From assembly GCF_002863865.1 (NCBI RefSeq), contig NZ_CP022684.1, forward strand, positions 3,167,990 through 3,231,989: 64,000 nt of DNA, given 5' to 3'. Under the pieces are notes generated by a model. It was not told the DNA's origin. It saw only the letters and a program-made list of their open reading frames with translations, and made no database searches. Position numbers and translations under genes: made by a program. This DNA is from Ketobacter alkanivorans (GTDB lineage: Bacteria; Pseudomonadota; Gammaproteobacteria; Pseudomonadales; Ketobacteraceae). Of this stretch, positions 50,676 to 60,800 are shown in pieces (the stretch's first letter is position 1; each line of letters starts with the position of its first letter).

Positions 50676-52004
50676 CTAGTTTCCATTTTTGGTGCCGGCA
50701 AGAACTTCCTTTTCCAAGGCCCAGAGTCGATCCTGGCCCCAGAGTGTGAGCCGGCCGTATTTGAATGCGGGTACTCCCCACAAGCCCAATTTGCCGAGTT
50801 CATCCCGGTTCCGTTCTGCTAGTTTGCGCCAGTTGTCCCCACCGAGAAATGCTTCGGCTTCGGCCCAGTCCAGTTCGGCGCGTTCGACAATTTTTTTCAT
50901 GTGGCTTTTGCGGGTCATATCCAGTCCTTCCGACCAGATTCCGCTCATCACGGACACAACGTATTCTTTGTCGAGACCTTTTTGCTGCGCGAATTCGAAC
51001 AGAGCCATGGCGTTGTTGATACCATCACCCAGGGGGTCGCTGATTTTGCCGAATGGCATGTTGTGTTTTTCTGCCTCTCGCTTGGCATCCTTAAGGATGT
51101 ATTTCCGTTTGGCTTTGGGCAGGGCGATCCCCCGGTTGACCATGGGCATGACTGGCTTGGGAATCACAGGAATTTTGTACAGGTCTGCCAGTTTGAATAC
51201 TCGATCTGCCGCCAGATAGGAGTAGGGGCTGCGAAACGAGAAATAAAAGTCCAGGGTTTTGACCTGTTTGGGGCGCGGCCGCAGAGTGTTGTAGCTCTGC
51301 AATACATGGCGATACTGGCGCTGATAATCGGCGATGTCGCCGGTGGCACGACGAATGCCGGGTTTGTTGAGCCGGTCTGCCAGGTGAGCCAGTCGGTCCA
51401 GCCCCCAATACCATTCGCCACCATAATACAGCATGGCGGAGTTGTAATGGCCCCGTGCCAACAGTTCGGCTCCCGATTGGGCCAGTAAGTTACGTGCTTC
51501 GGCTTCTTTGAGGCTGCCATAACGCTTGGCAGCGCTCTGAAATGTAGTGGTGCTGCAACCCCACAGTGCGCCGGTTACTTCGGTTACCAGATGCAGTAAC
51601 TTGGGTCGGGTTTGATGTTTCAGCAGAATAGCGGTGGCTTTGAGGGCGTCTTCGTCGGTGGGCAGCTCGGCATCTTCAGGGAATACCAGATCATGCAGTT
51701 TGGCGAGACGTTTGGCGTCTTCCAGTGCATAGCGTGCCTGTAGATCTTGATGCGGATTGGCGTCTTCTGTCAAATCCAGCACGAAACGGATCTGCAGGTT
51801 GACTTTAAAATCTTCCAGAAAGCGGGGTAATGCTTGCAACAGCAGTAGCGAATAGGGGTCGTTTACCCGATGGTAAAAGATAACCGTATTCAGTGACGGC
51901 AGTAGTCGCCGCTTTACTTCAAACCAGCCCCGCTTCAGGTTGCGGGTCTTGGGGCTGGTTGCCATCTTCGCAAAGAATGGAATGAGCATTCTACTTAAAG
52001 TCAT
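50676..52004 (-). CDS. Tandem thioredoxin-fold protein (HCCA isomerase/DsbA-like, duplicated)
   Basis: A 442-residue protein with two similar halves: residues ~40-215 (TVIFYHRVNDPYSLLLLQAL) and ~250-435 (KTLDFYFSFRSPYSYLAADR, with LGLWGVPAFKYGRLTLWGQDRL). Each half has the thioredoxin/GST-kappa fold of 2-hydroxychromene-2-carboxylate isomerase. In place of a redox CxxC, the second half has Ser-Pro-Tyr-Ser and the first Asp-Pro-Tyr-Ser. A glutathione-dependent isomerase or transferase is thus likelier than a disulfide oxidoreductase. There is no signal peptide, so it is probably cytoplasmic. The first half is more diverged than the second. Confidence 0.75.
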   Translation of the reverse strand: MTLSRMLIPFFAKMATSPKTRNLKRGWFEVKRRLLPSLNTVIFYHRVNDPYSLLLLQALPRFLEDFKVNLQIRFVLDLTEDANPHQDLQARYALEDAKRLAKLHDLVFPEDAELPTDEDALKATAILLKHQTRPKLLHLVTEVTGALWGCSTTTFQSAAKRYGSLKEAEARNLLAQSGAELLARGHYNSAMLYYGGEWYWGLDRLAHLADRLNKPGIRRATGDIADYQRQYRHVLQSYNTLRPRPKQVKTLDFYFSFRSPYSYLAADRVFKLADLYKIPVIPKPVMPMVNRGIALPKAKRKYILKDAKREAEKHNMPFGKISDPLGDGINNAMALFEFAQQKGLDKEYVVSVMSGIWSEGLDMTRKSHMKKIVERAELDWAEAEAFLGGDNWRKLAERNRDELGKLGLWGVPAFKYGRLTLWGQDRLWALEKEVLAGTKNGN

Positions 52005-52071
52005 ATTGGTTCTGTATGTTCCCCCAGTTCGCTTCCCGCGAAACTGTGATTTATAACGCCAACGCTCCCTT

Positions 52072-52103
52072 GCTAGGCGCTTTTTAAAGCTAGGTGCTTT
52101 TTA
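52072..52103. repeat. Short direct repeat at the argA 3' end
   Basis: GCTAGGCGCTTTTTA (52072-52086) and GCTAGGTGCTTTTTA (52089-52103) differ by one base. The second copy contains the argA stop codon and last codons; the first lies just beyond it. It looks like a slippage or local duplication of the gene's 3' end. Confidence 0.6.
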
Positions 52104-53424
52104 CGGTCAGCCGTTTTACAAATACCTTGGAATTGCGCTGGTAATTGTACAGGGATTGACGGTGTTGTGGCAGCTCTGAAATGGTCGCACTCCTGAACCC
52201 GCGTTCCATAAACCAGTGTGCTGTTCGCGTGGTGAGAACAAACAGACTGCCAAGCCCTAGCATGGCGGCACGCTGTTCGATTGATTTGAGCAGTGTATCC
52301 CCCCGATTGCCCTGGCGATACTCAGGATGAACCACCACGCAGGCCAATTCGCCGCTGCTTTCATCCTGAAACGGATAAAGGGCTGCGCAGGCGATGATTT
52401 TGTCATCCCGTTCAATGAGGGTGAAGTGTTCGATTTCGTTTTCCAACAGTTCACGAGAGCGGCGCACCAGTACACCTTCCTGCTCAAGGGGTTCAATCAG
52501 TTCCAGCAGGCTGGCTACGTCGTCGATATTGGCAAGGCGCACTTTTTCGTAGGTTTGCTGTGTAATGAGGGTGCCGTTACCGTTTACGGTGAACAGTTCC
52601 TGCAGCAGAGCGCCGTCGGTTTCGTAGCTGATGATGTGGGCTCGGCTGGTGCCACGGGTGACGGCGTTGCGGGCGCTGATTAAGGTGTAATTGGGGTCTT
52701 CGAGCTGGCTGATCAGTTCGTTGGCCTGGGGCACGGTAAGTTCACGAATCAGCTCGCCAGCAGGTGCCAGTATGCCTTCAGCTTCATTCAGATAGATTAT
52801 TTTATCCGCTTTGATGCTGGTGGCGGTGGCTTCTGCCACTTCTTCCCAAACCAGGTTGAAGGCTTCGCCGGTGGGAGAGTAGCCCAGTGGAGACAATAGC
52901 ACCAGATGGCCATTATTCAGCTGCCTATGTATGGCGTCGTGGCGCAATTTGCGTACCTCGCCACTGTGCTGGTAATCGATGCCCTGGTGAACACCGTAGG
53001 GCTTGGCGACCACGTAGTTGCCCGTTGAGACGATGCTGTTGTCACCCAGGTGGGCGGCGGCCATGCACTGAACCAGTTGGCTTTGGACTTGAATCGCGGT
53101 GCGGCCTATGGCTTCCATCACGGCAGGCAGGCTCGCCTGATCGGTTACGCGGCGGTGGTGTCCGATTTGAATGGGGAGTTGGCTGTCGACCATGCGCTGA
53201 TCAATTTGTGGGCGAGCACCATGAACTAAAACCACCCGAATACCCAGGCTGTGCAGCAACACTACATCCTGCATCAGTTGTGGGAAGCGGGCAGCCGTGA
53301 CTGCCTCGCCGGGAAAGGCCACGACGAAGGTTTTTCCGCGATGGGCGTTTATGTAGGGCGTGCTGTTGCGAAACCAGTTTACGTAGTCTGTGGTGTTCGC
53401 TGCTTGATCAGGTTGCGTATCGAT
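52090..53424 (-). CDS. argA: N-acetylglutamate synthase ArgA, apparently starting at ATC
   Basis: First enzyme of arginine synthesis: acetyl-CoA plus glutamate gives N-acetylglutamate. The N-terminal amino-acid-kinase-like domain contains LHSLGIRVVLVHGARPQID; the C-terminal GNAT domain spans ~residues 295-430 (CAALYPFQDESSGELACVVVHPEYRQGNRGDTLL pattern, then LFVLTTRTAHWFMERGF). The first ordinary start codon is a GTG at 53322, but 34 in-frame codons before it encode DYVNWFRNSTPYINAHRGK, which is conserved in ArgA. Between that segment and a TAA at 53454-53452 there is no ATG, GTG or TTG. An ATC at 53424 has GGAGG nine bases upstream and gives 444 residues, near the E. coli length of 443. Confidence 0.85.
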   Translation of the reverse strand: MDTQPDQAANTTDYVNWFRNSTPYINAHRGKTFVVAFPGEAVTAARFPQLMQDVVLLHSLGIRVVLVHGARPQIDQRMVDSQLPIQIGHHRRVTDQASLPAVMEAIGRTAIQVQSQLVQCMAAAHLGDNSIVSTGNYVVAKPYGVHQGIDYQHSGEVRKLRHDAIHRQLNNGHLVLLSPLGYSPTGEAFNLVWEEVAEATATSIKADKIIYLNEAEGILAPAGELIRELTVPQANELISQLEDPNYTLISARNAVTRGTSRAHIISYETDGALLQELFTVNGNGTLITQQTYEKVRLANIDDVASLLELIEPLEQEGVLVRRSRELLENEIEHFTLIERDDKIIACAALYPFQDESSGELACVVVHPEYRQGNRGDTLLKSIEQRAAMLGLGSLFVLTTRTAHWFMERGFRSATISELPQHRQSLYNYQRNSKVFVKRLTVKST

Positions 53425-53479
53425 GTTGCTAAACCTCCGGGTAGTCAGGGGTTATCTTAGCCTTGCGGCCCCCCTGACC

Positions 53480-56400
53480 TCAATCATCCGTCAATAATTT
53501 TGTATTGCCACCGACCGCCGCCGTATTGATGGAGATGGTTTTTTCATTTGCCAAGCGCAACAGATAGTGTGGCCCCCCGGCTTTCGGGCCTGTGCCCGAT
53601 AGATCCTGGCCGCCAAAAGGCTGAGAGCCCACCGTTGCGCCGATCATGTTGCGGTTGATGTATACGTTGCCGACCTGTGCCCGCTTGGCGACGGTTTCAC
53701 AGAACTGATTGATGCGACTGTGAACCCCCAGGGTCAAACCGAAGCCGGTATTGTTGATCTGGTTGAGAACCTCTTCAACTTTGTCAGAGTGGAAGCCGAT
53801 AACATGCAGTACCGGGCCGAATACCTCTTCATGCAGTTCGTTCAGATCATCCAGCTCGATAATGGTTGGTGGAACGAAATGACCTTCTAACTCGGGCAGT
53901 TGGCCCTCATACAGTAATCGATCTTTCTGGCGGAAGCGTTCAATGTGCAGCATCAGTTCAGACTGGGAGGCGCTGTCGATCACCGGGCCGATGTCGGTTT
54001 CCCAGTCCAGCGGATCCCCCAGGGTGAAGGTATCCAGATAGCCCTTGAGTGTGTTCAGGGTTTTTTCTTTGACATCTTCTTGAATGAACAGCACGCGCAG
54101 GGCGGAGCAGCGCTGGCCTGCGCTGTCGAACGCGGACTGGACAATGTCGCGCACGACTTGCTCGGTGAGGGCAGAGCTGTCGACGATCATGGCATTCTGG
54201 CCGCCGGTTTCGGCGATCAGGGGAATGATCGGGCCGTCGCGTTCGGCGATCTGACGATTGATTTGCTTGGCGGCGGCGGCGGAGCCGGTAAACATGACCG
54301 CGCGCAGGGCCGATTCTTTGAGAATGGTGTCTTCCACCAGCTTGCCGGGGGCGATTACGGCTTGTACCACGTCTTTGGGGAAGCCTGCTTCATGAAACAG
54401 TTCGATGGCGCGTTTGGCAATCAAGGGCGTCAATGTGGAAGGTTTGGCGATGACTGTGTTGCCTGCCGCTAGCGCGGCTGATATCTGACCGGTGAAGATC
54501 GCCAAGGGGAAGTTCCATGGACTGATGCACAGTACAGGGCCTTTGCCCTCCAGTGAGAGGCTGTTTTCTTCACCGGTGACGCTGGGCAGCCTGGTGGGTT
54601 CGAACAGATGGCGTGCCTGATTGGCGTAATAGCGCAGAAAATCTACCGCCTCCCTCACTTCTGCGAGGGCGTTACTGAGGGTTTTGCCGGCCTCTTGCAT
54701 GGTGATCAGCATTAACTCGGCGTAGTGTTCTTCATACAGGTTGGCGGTGGCCTCCAGCAGGGATGCGCGCTCTTCGACATCCGTTACGCGCCATTTCTTC
54801 CAGGCGGCGCGGCTGGCATCAAAGGCGTGATGGCAATCCTGTCGCCCTGCTTTTTTATAGCTGCCGATGATCTCCTGTGGATGGCTGGGGGAGTATACCG
54901 GAGTGCGTTTTTCGTCTTCGGTGCCCAGCACAGGCGGTTTTTTGAGCTGTTCCTGCATGGACTTGCTGAGATTTTGCAAGGCTTTAAGGCTATCCAGGTT
55001 GATGCCTTGGGAGTTTTTGCGCTCTGGCTGAAAAATTCTGCGGGGCAAGGGAATGCGGGGGTTGCGCAATCTTTCCATGGCTTGAATGTTGGCGCTGGGT
55101 TCTTCGATTAGCCAGCTGCCATCGCTTTGCGCAAGCTGGATCTGGCGCACGAAGGAGGTGTTTGCGCCGTTTTCCAGCAGCCTGCGCACCAGGTAGGGCA
55201 GCAGTTCCTGAAACCGGCCAACGGGCGCATAAATGCGACAACGGACGTCGTCGTAGCTATTGATTAAATGATCGTAAAGGGATTCACCCATGCCGTGCAG
55301 GCGCTGAAACTCATAGCTGCCCACCTTGCTTTGCTGCGCCAGAGTTATCACGCTGGCAACGGTGTGGGCGTTATGGGTCGCAAACTGGGGGTAGAGGAAG
55401 TGTTTGTTGCTGAGCAAGGTTTGCGCGCAGTACAAAAAGCACAGATCGGAGTGATCCTTCTGGGTGAAAACCGGATACTCCTCCAGCCCGAGTTGCTGGG
55501 CCTGTTTGATCTCGGTATCCCAGTAGGCACCTTTTACCAAGCGCACGGGAATCTGGCAGTGCTGGGTCTTGCTCACGTCCATCAGCCACTGGATCAGCGC
55601 AGGGGCACGTTTTTGGTAGGCTTGTACCGCGATTCCCAATTTGCCCCAGCTGCGCAATCGGTTGTGTCCTATGGCTCTGGCGAACAGCATCAGGCTGGGC
55701 TCCAGGCGCCAGGTTTCTTCGGCATCAATGGTAACGGCGATGTCTCTCTCCTGGGCCAGCAGTAATAGCTCCATTAGCCGTTGGTAGAGCTGATCAAGGC
55801 TTTTGCCCTGACGTAATTCAAAGCGTGGGTGCAGCGCTGACAGTTTTATGGAGATCCCGCCGTGATCCTTGCGGGTTTCCAGTTTTTCGCTCAGGCAGGT
55901 AATGGCACCTTCGTAGCTGTCCATATAGCGTTCTACGTCCGCCATGGACATGGCTGCTTCACCCAGCATGTCGTAGGAATGAAAATACCCTTTCTCGGAC
56001 TCCTGCTGGCTACGCTGCAGTGCGTCTTCGATGGTTTCACCGGCCACAAATTGCTGGCCGATCACCATCATGGCCTGACGGACTGCGCTCAATGCCAGCG
56101 GTTCACCCATGCGCCGAATCAGGCTTTTAAAGCTATCAGACAGCCAATTGCCCGGCATATCCTCTTTGGTGAACAGCTTACCGCTGATTAATAGCCCCCA
56201 AGTGGAAGCGTTAACCCAGCGGGCATCGCTGTGCCCTAAGTGCTCTGCCCAGTTGCCCTGTTGCAAGCGATCCTGCAGAAAGCGCTCGGCGGTATCCTGA
56301 TCGGGGATGCGCAGCAGTGCCTCTGCCAGACACATCAGGGTAACCCCTTCTTTGTTGTCCAGGCCGTACTCTTTGAGCAGGGTTTCCACCCGAATGCCGG

Positions 56401-56593
56401 GTTTGGCGTTGCGAATCGCCACCAATAGCTCGCTGGCTTGGGCCTTGATGCGATCTTTGGAGGGGGCATCCAGGGTGTAGCCCATGAGCAATTCCTGCAC
56501 AGCGTCTTCCTCGCTGCGCAAGTAGTGGGTAAGCAGGTTGTCAGGGAGTGGAAATTCCAGTCCCATGGATGAAGGGGCTTTACAGCGTGCCAC
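53480..56593 (-). CDS. putA: Bifunctional proline dehydrogenase/L-glutamate gamma-semialdehyde dehydrogenase PutA
   Basis: Oxidises proline to glutamate in two steps. The proline dehydrogenase barrel (FAD) spans ~150-500, with RLVKGAYWDTEI (~349) and the C-terminal YAPVGRFQELLPYLVRRLLENGANTSF. The aldehyde dehydrogenase spans ~560-1025, with SPWNFPLAIFTGQ, AETGGQNAMIV and the catalytic Cys in AGQRCSALR (~828). At 1037 residues it lacks the N-terminal ribbon-helix-helix DNA-binding domain of trifunctional PutA, so regulation must come from elsewhere. The start is GTG at 56593 with AGGA; an ATG nine codons later is possible. A long inverted repeat lies over its leader. Confidence 0.95.
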   Translation of the reverse strand: MARCKAPSSMGLEFPLPDNLLTHYLRSEEDAVQELLMGYTLDAPSKDRIKAQASELLVAIRNAKPGIRVETLLKEYGLDNKEGVTLMCLAEALLRIPDQDTAERFLQDRLQQGNWAEHLGHSDARWVNASTWGLLISGKLFTKEDMPGNWLSDSFKSLIRRMGEPLALSAVRQAMMVIGQQFVAGETIEDALQRSQQESEKGYFHSYDMLGEAAMSMADVERYMDSYEGAITCLSEKLETRKDHGGISIKLSALHPRFELRQGKSLDQLYQRLMELLLLAQERDIAVTIDAEETWRLEPSLMLFARAIGHNRLRSWGKLGIAVQAYQKRAPALIQWLMDVSKTQHCQIPVRLVKGAYWDTEIKQAQQLGLEEYPVFTQKDHSDLCFLYCAQTLLSNKHFLYPQFATHNAHTVASVITLAQQSKVGSYEFQRLHGMGESLYDHLINSYDDVRCRIYAPVGRFQELLPYLVRRLLENGANTSFVRQIQLAQSDGSWLIEEPSANIQAMERLRNPRIPLPRRIFQPERKNSQGINLDSLKALQNLSKSMQEQLKKPPVLGTEDEKRTPVYSPSHPQEIIGSYKKAGRQDCHHAFDASRAAWKKWRVTDVEERASLLEATANLYEEHYAELMLITMQEAGKTLSNALAEVREAVDFLRYYANQARHLFEPTRLPSVTGEENSLSLEGKGPVLCISPWNFPLAIFTGQISAALAAGNTVIAKPSTLTPLIAKRAIELFHEAGFPKDVVQAVIAPGKLVEDTILKESALRAVMFTGSAAAAKQINRQIAERDGPIIPLIAETGGQNAMIVDSSALTEQVVRDIVQSAFDSAGQRCSALRVLFIQEDVKEKTLNTLKGYLDTFTLGDPLDWETDIGPVIDSASQSELMLHIERFRQKDRLLYEGQLPELEGHFVPPTIIELDDLNELHEEVFGPVLHVIGFHSDKVEEVLNQINNTGFGLTLGVHSRINQFCETVAKRAQVGNVYINRNMIGATVGSQPFGGQDLSGTGPKAGGPHYLLRLANEKTISINTAAVGGNTKLLTDD

Positions 56594-56600
56594 GGAGATT

Positions 56601-56641
56601 CCTGTGCCAAAACAATGATATTAAAGTAATTTTGGCACAGG
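56601..56641. promoter_or_regulatory. 12-bp perfect inverted repeat over the putA leader
   Basis: CCTGTGCCAAAA (56601-56612) and TTTTGGCACAGG (56630-56641), 17 bp apart, ending 8 bp before the putA start. In the putA transcript the right arm ends in CAGG, part of the ribosome-binding site. The dyad could be an operator for a proline-responsive regulator or an RNA hairpin hiding that site. The remainder of the 215-bp gap to 56808 shows nothing else that I can identify. Confidence 0.65.
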
Positions 56642-56808
56642 TTGGGGGGGAGCGTGAGGTTTTTGGAGAAATGAACACGCAAGGTGTGCGATTGTGCTGA
56701 AAAATGGCTGGGTGTATTGCTCAAGTTTAGCCATGAGGGTTTGGTATTCACAGTGGGTTTCAGTACACTGCTGAGCGGTACAGGCTACGAATGGAAAGGT
56801 AGTAAGCA

Positions 56809-57870
56809 GTGTTGCTGGAAGCGTTTGTTAATCGATATCGAAATCCTGGGGTAGCCCCCATTCATTTTGCCACCATCGTGCTGCCGCTGACGATGATTCT
56901 GGGTGCATTGATCTGCTTTGTGGGCACTCCCACGGTGATCATTATGGCGGTGTGTGATATCTACCCCGAAGTGTTCAGCCCCAAGCTGTCCATGGTGTGC
57001 GCTCTGGCGGGGGGTGGGCTGTTTTTGGCCCCCTTGGCGATCGGTGCCATGCACGGTCAGATCCGTGAGAAACAGCGCGGCATTGTGCGTGAGGGCTACG
57101 GCCCCAAGATGATGGCGTATTTGTTTATGTTGGGCATCGCGCTGCCATTTCCTGCGCTGTACGGTGCCAAGTTCTTTTATAACTATCCCTTTGCCCATTA
57201 TCCTTCTTATATTTTGGAAGTGAAGCCCAGCCCTGAGTTGAAGGCGGAGATCGAGCGATTTGGGTTGGCGGAGATTAAATGGCATACACCTTATGATTAC
57301 TCGTTGGATCGGCAGGTGATACGGTATGATTTTGGGGAGCCGGTGGATGGGGATTGGAGGAGTTATTATTCTAAATTTGAAATTTTAAGGGAAGTGGTCA
57401 CTCAGGTTAATCGTGAGTATATAAATGCCGTTGCGTTAGTGTCCCCTGAAGGGCTCGTTTTAAATGATGCGACGTACCCTTTTGTATTAAACGAATCCAG
57501 TCCTGATAGAGTTTGTGTCGTGGAAGTGGGTGGGTTTGATGTTGGAAAAGAGAAAAACGTCCGATATAAACTCGGAGACGAGGTTCAAAGTATTCCATTG
57601 ATAGCATCACGTACATCTTCTGGAGAGCCGGTGATCTACCTTGATCTGTCTTCGGTATTTGGTGCGTACAAAAAAGAAACAGCTTACGGCTATGTTGATA
57701 GTGATTACTCCTGTTCCCTGTATTCGTCTTTCGGAGATGCCTACTTTGTTGTTGTGCCTCAATTGATGTTTCCGGTTCTTTATCAAAGTATCTATTCATT
57801 CAAGAGAGATAGAAATCTTTCGCTCGACCTAGGGTTTGACAACTTTGTGTTATCGGTTAGATCATTATAA
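56809..57870 (+). CDS. Membrane protein, candidate immunity protein for the VasX-like effector
   Basis: A 353-residue protein with three hydrophobic segments (IVLPLTMILGALICFVG, residues ~24-40; CALAGGGLFLAPLAIGAM, ~64-82; MMAYLFMLGIALPFPALYG, ~104-122) and a ~225-residue polar C-terminal domain. I recognise no family. The first ~480 bp have the window's usual composition; from about 57300 the gene becomes clearly AT-richer. It ends 6 bp inside the convergent effector gene. Membrane proteins beside pore-forming type VI effectors are usually the matching immunity proteins, and that is the inference here. Confidence 0.6.
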   Translation: MLLEAFVNRYRNPGVAPIHFATIVLPLTMILGALICFVGTPTVIIMAVCDIYPEVFSPKLSMVCALAGGGLFLAPLAIGAMHGQIREKQRGIVREGYGPKMMAYLFMLGIALPFPALYGAKFFYNYPFAHYPSYILEVKPSPELKAEIERFGLAEIKWHTPYDYSLDRQVIRYDFGEPVDGDWRSYYSKFEILREVVTQVNREYINAVALVSPEGLVLNDATYPFVLNESSPDRVCVVEVGGFDVGKEKNVRYKLGDEVQSIPLIASRTSSGEPVIYLDLSSVFGAYKKETAYGYVDSDYSCSLYSSFGDAYFVVVPQLMFPVLYQSIYSFKRDRNLSLDLGFDNFVLSVRSL

Positions 57871-60800
57871 GCCGCGCGGGTCTGAGGTTGCCCATGTATC
57901 TGTGTGTTTGTCGCTAAGTTCGTTTTCAAAAACTTCATTTTTTCTGTAGGGAAAAAATACATCGCTCTTAGAAAATAGGTCGTTGTTGGCCGAAGATGTG
58001 ATCCGAGTCCAGCAGACGAATTCCATGGATTTTAGGTCATCTGTGAGGTCTGATACATGCTGATATTTGAGAGTCCGAATGATGCACAATTTGTTCGATT
58101 TCGGCAGCAAGTAGTCTCCATCTGATTCTGGCTCAGATGTAGCAGATATCGAGAAGTGACTGATAGTTAAGGTGGTGCGAGACTTCTTGGTGGAGGTGTC
58201 CTGAAGTTGCAATCTAAAGGAATCGACCGAAATTTCTTTGCTGAATACAGATGGTGACTCTGTGATCTGAACATGTAATGACGACTGCCCCTCCACAAAA
58301 TACGGAGCGTCTATTTCGACGATAAACCGAATGGAGTCGATTTCTCCTTTAAACGGTGTGTACCCGGCTGCGATCGCAGCACGGCCAAACCGTTTATGCA
58401 TCACCTGCCCATTTGCATCCAAGGCCTGCATGGACAGTTTGGTCTTGACCGGGAACAGGCCATTCAGCAGCAGCTCTAAACTGGCGGTGCCTTCGTGCCC
58501 CTCGCGGGTCATGGGTTTAGTGAATTCTTCATCATCAAATTCCCACCAGCGGTCAGAGAAGCGATCCGAGGTATCGGAGGCGATGCTATTCCCCAGCACT
58601 TTGTTGATCAGGTTGTCCAAATGTTGACTGACGGCGGCTTTGTTGGCGGCAATGGGGTTGCCGATTTCGGCGCAGGGGATCAGTTTGGATTGCTGCTTGA
58701 TGTAGATAGTGTTGTCGTGGGGCTGGAGCCAGAACTTGGGCATGGAAGAGGTCATGTGCCCCTCACTGTACATGAGTCCAAGTGGTTTATAATTCTGATC
58801 GAGTATCAGTGAGCCCAGTATGCGGCCAGTCAGCTGGAGATCTGGCAGGGGCTTGCCGTGTTCGTCTTTTAGGGTGCTGAATTTCGAGGTCAGGTAGTGC
58901 GATATGGTGGCAGCGGTATCTAACTCGGGTCTGGGCAGAGCGCTTAAATGATCCATCACTGCCCTGGTTTCGAAGCCCGGTAGAGCAAATGTGTCCTGCC
59001 CGGGTTTTTTGAGAGTGATCTCGGTCAACCCGAAATCGCGCATGGGGATTAAGTGGGATGCGCGCACGGGCTTGTCTGCACTGAATGGCCCCTGTTCCAG
59101 CCAGGTTTGCAGCAGGTTGTCTTCCTTGAAGACGAAGGTCTTCAGCAGTACCCCGGCAACCCCAACTACGATACCGATGGGGCCCAGAACCAGGCTAGTC
59201 GTGACCATGCCAGCGAAACCGAGTACCCCGCCTACCACCATGACGGCATCGGCGTACATAGCATCATCACCTTCTTGCCGATTTTCGACAAAATCGAGCA
59301 AGCCAACCGCAATCCCCAAACCAGCCGAGAAGGTGCCGCAGTAGCCAAGGAATTTGGCGGTATTTAAAGCCGTAGTGGACAGCGTGCGCCCCAGCATAAC
59401 CTGGCCATAGGTGGTGCTCAGTTTTTCGGCGTTGCTTAAATAGGCGCGATGGCTGTGCACTATTTGCCAGAAATCGGCGATGCTGGAGGCGGTGCCCAGT
59501 ATATTTGCCACGAGGTCGGTGATATTGCGGCCACTGGTGGCCTTGTCGGAGGTGCCAAAGACGACGCGGGTGATGTTGTAGAGGTTCAATGCATCAAACG
59601 CCAGCAGTGCGGAACTTAAGCTGGCATCACGCAGCGCATTCTTGGCGACCCCCTGCGACGGGTCGGCGGCATACAAGTGCTCACCACCTTCTAACACCAA
59701 GTAGTTACCTTGCAGTTGTTCATTCCACAGCGTGCTTTGGTATTCATCCAGTACGATGTGGTTGGGGCTGGTGTCGAATTCTGCTTGTTTGGCCTCGAAG
59801 TCGGTGGCGCTGCTGGAGGTGATGATCTCGGTTTTGCGGGCCTGCTCCAGGCGGATGGTTTGGCTTTCGTAAAAGTTAAGCAGCTCCCGGCCTTCGGGGG
59901 TGGATGTGTTAATGGGCAGTCTGCCTTGCTGCTCAATGTCGTGTACGGTTTTATCGTAGTGTTGGCTGTGCGTGCTGATCTGTTCGGTGGTGTTGGCTTG
60001 CAACTCAGCTCTTTGGTTCAGGTGTTGTTGATCCTGTTGGAGGAGTTCGTGCAAGGGGTGTGCAGGATCATGGCTACGTTGATACTGGACGCGATCTTGT
60101 TCTATGAGGGTGTCCAGTGCGTCGATGTCTTTACCGGATCGAGCACTGGCCTCGATGTCGTTTTTTAGGGCGGTGATGTCCGCATCGAGTCCGGCGATGG
60201 CCTGATCCAGTTCATTCCAGCGTTGCCGTTGGACTTGGTACTCGCCATCGGCAGCGAGCCGCTCTTGTGCGAGGCGCAGGTAGTCTGGATCGCGCTCGGC
60301 GGAGGCTTCCATGATCTCTACGTTGCCCGAGCCATCATTGTATTGGCGCACGACCTGATTCATTTCGTTTTGCAGAGCGGCTTTCTGATTGCTGAGGTCC
60401 GCCAGGCTGCTGCGCAATTGGTTTTGCTCATGGGTGAACTGTTTTTTGTACTCGGGCAGCAGTTCATCGCGCAGCTGCTTTTTCAGGTTGCGGCGTTCGG
60501 TGGCGTGGCGGCGTTTAAGGTCATCGATCGTGGTGTCCAGTTGCGTTTGCTGCTGTGTGGCGAACTCGTCCGGGCTGGTAAGAGCAAATTCCTCGGTCCG
60601 TTGCTGCTTGGCACTGGTTAAAAACGTGGCAATGATTTGGGTGCCGTGCTCCAGTTTGTTTTGGTAGATGGTGTCGAAACTGGTGTAGCGCAGATGGGTT
60701 TCCTGAACGGTGTTGAAGGCGTGGCGTAGTCGTTCCACGGTGGTGTTCAGTTGATTTGGGCGCAAGGTGTCGCCGGTGAGTTTGATGGCCGACCCACCCA

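Noticed and set aside
50676..52004. DsbA-type disulfide oxidoreductase
   Set aside because: No signal peptide and no CxxC in either half.
53480..56593. Trifunctional PutA with DNA-binding domain
   Set aside because: The protein is 1037 residues and begins directly in the proline dehydrogenase arm region, with no ribbon-helix-helix segment.
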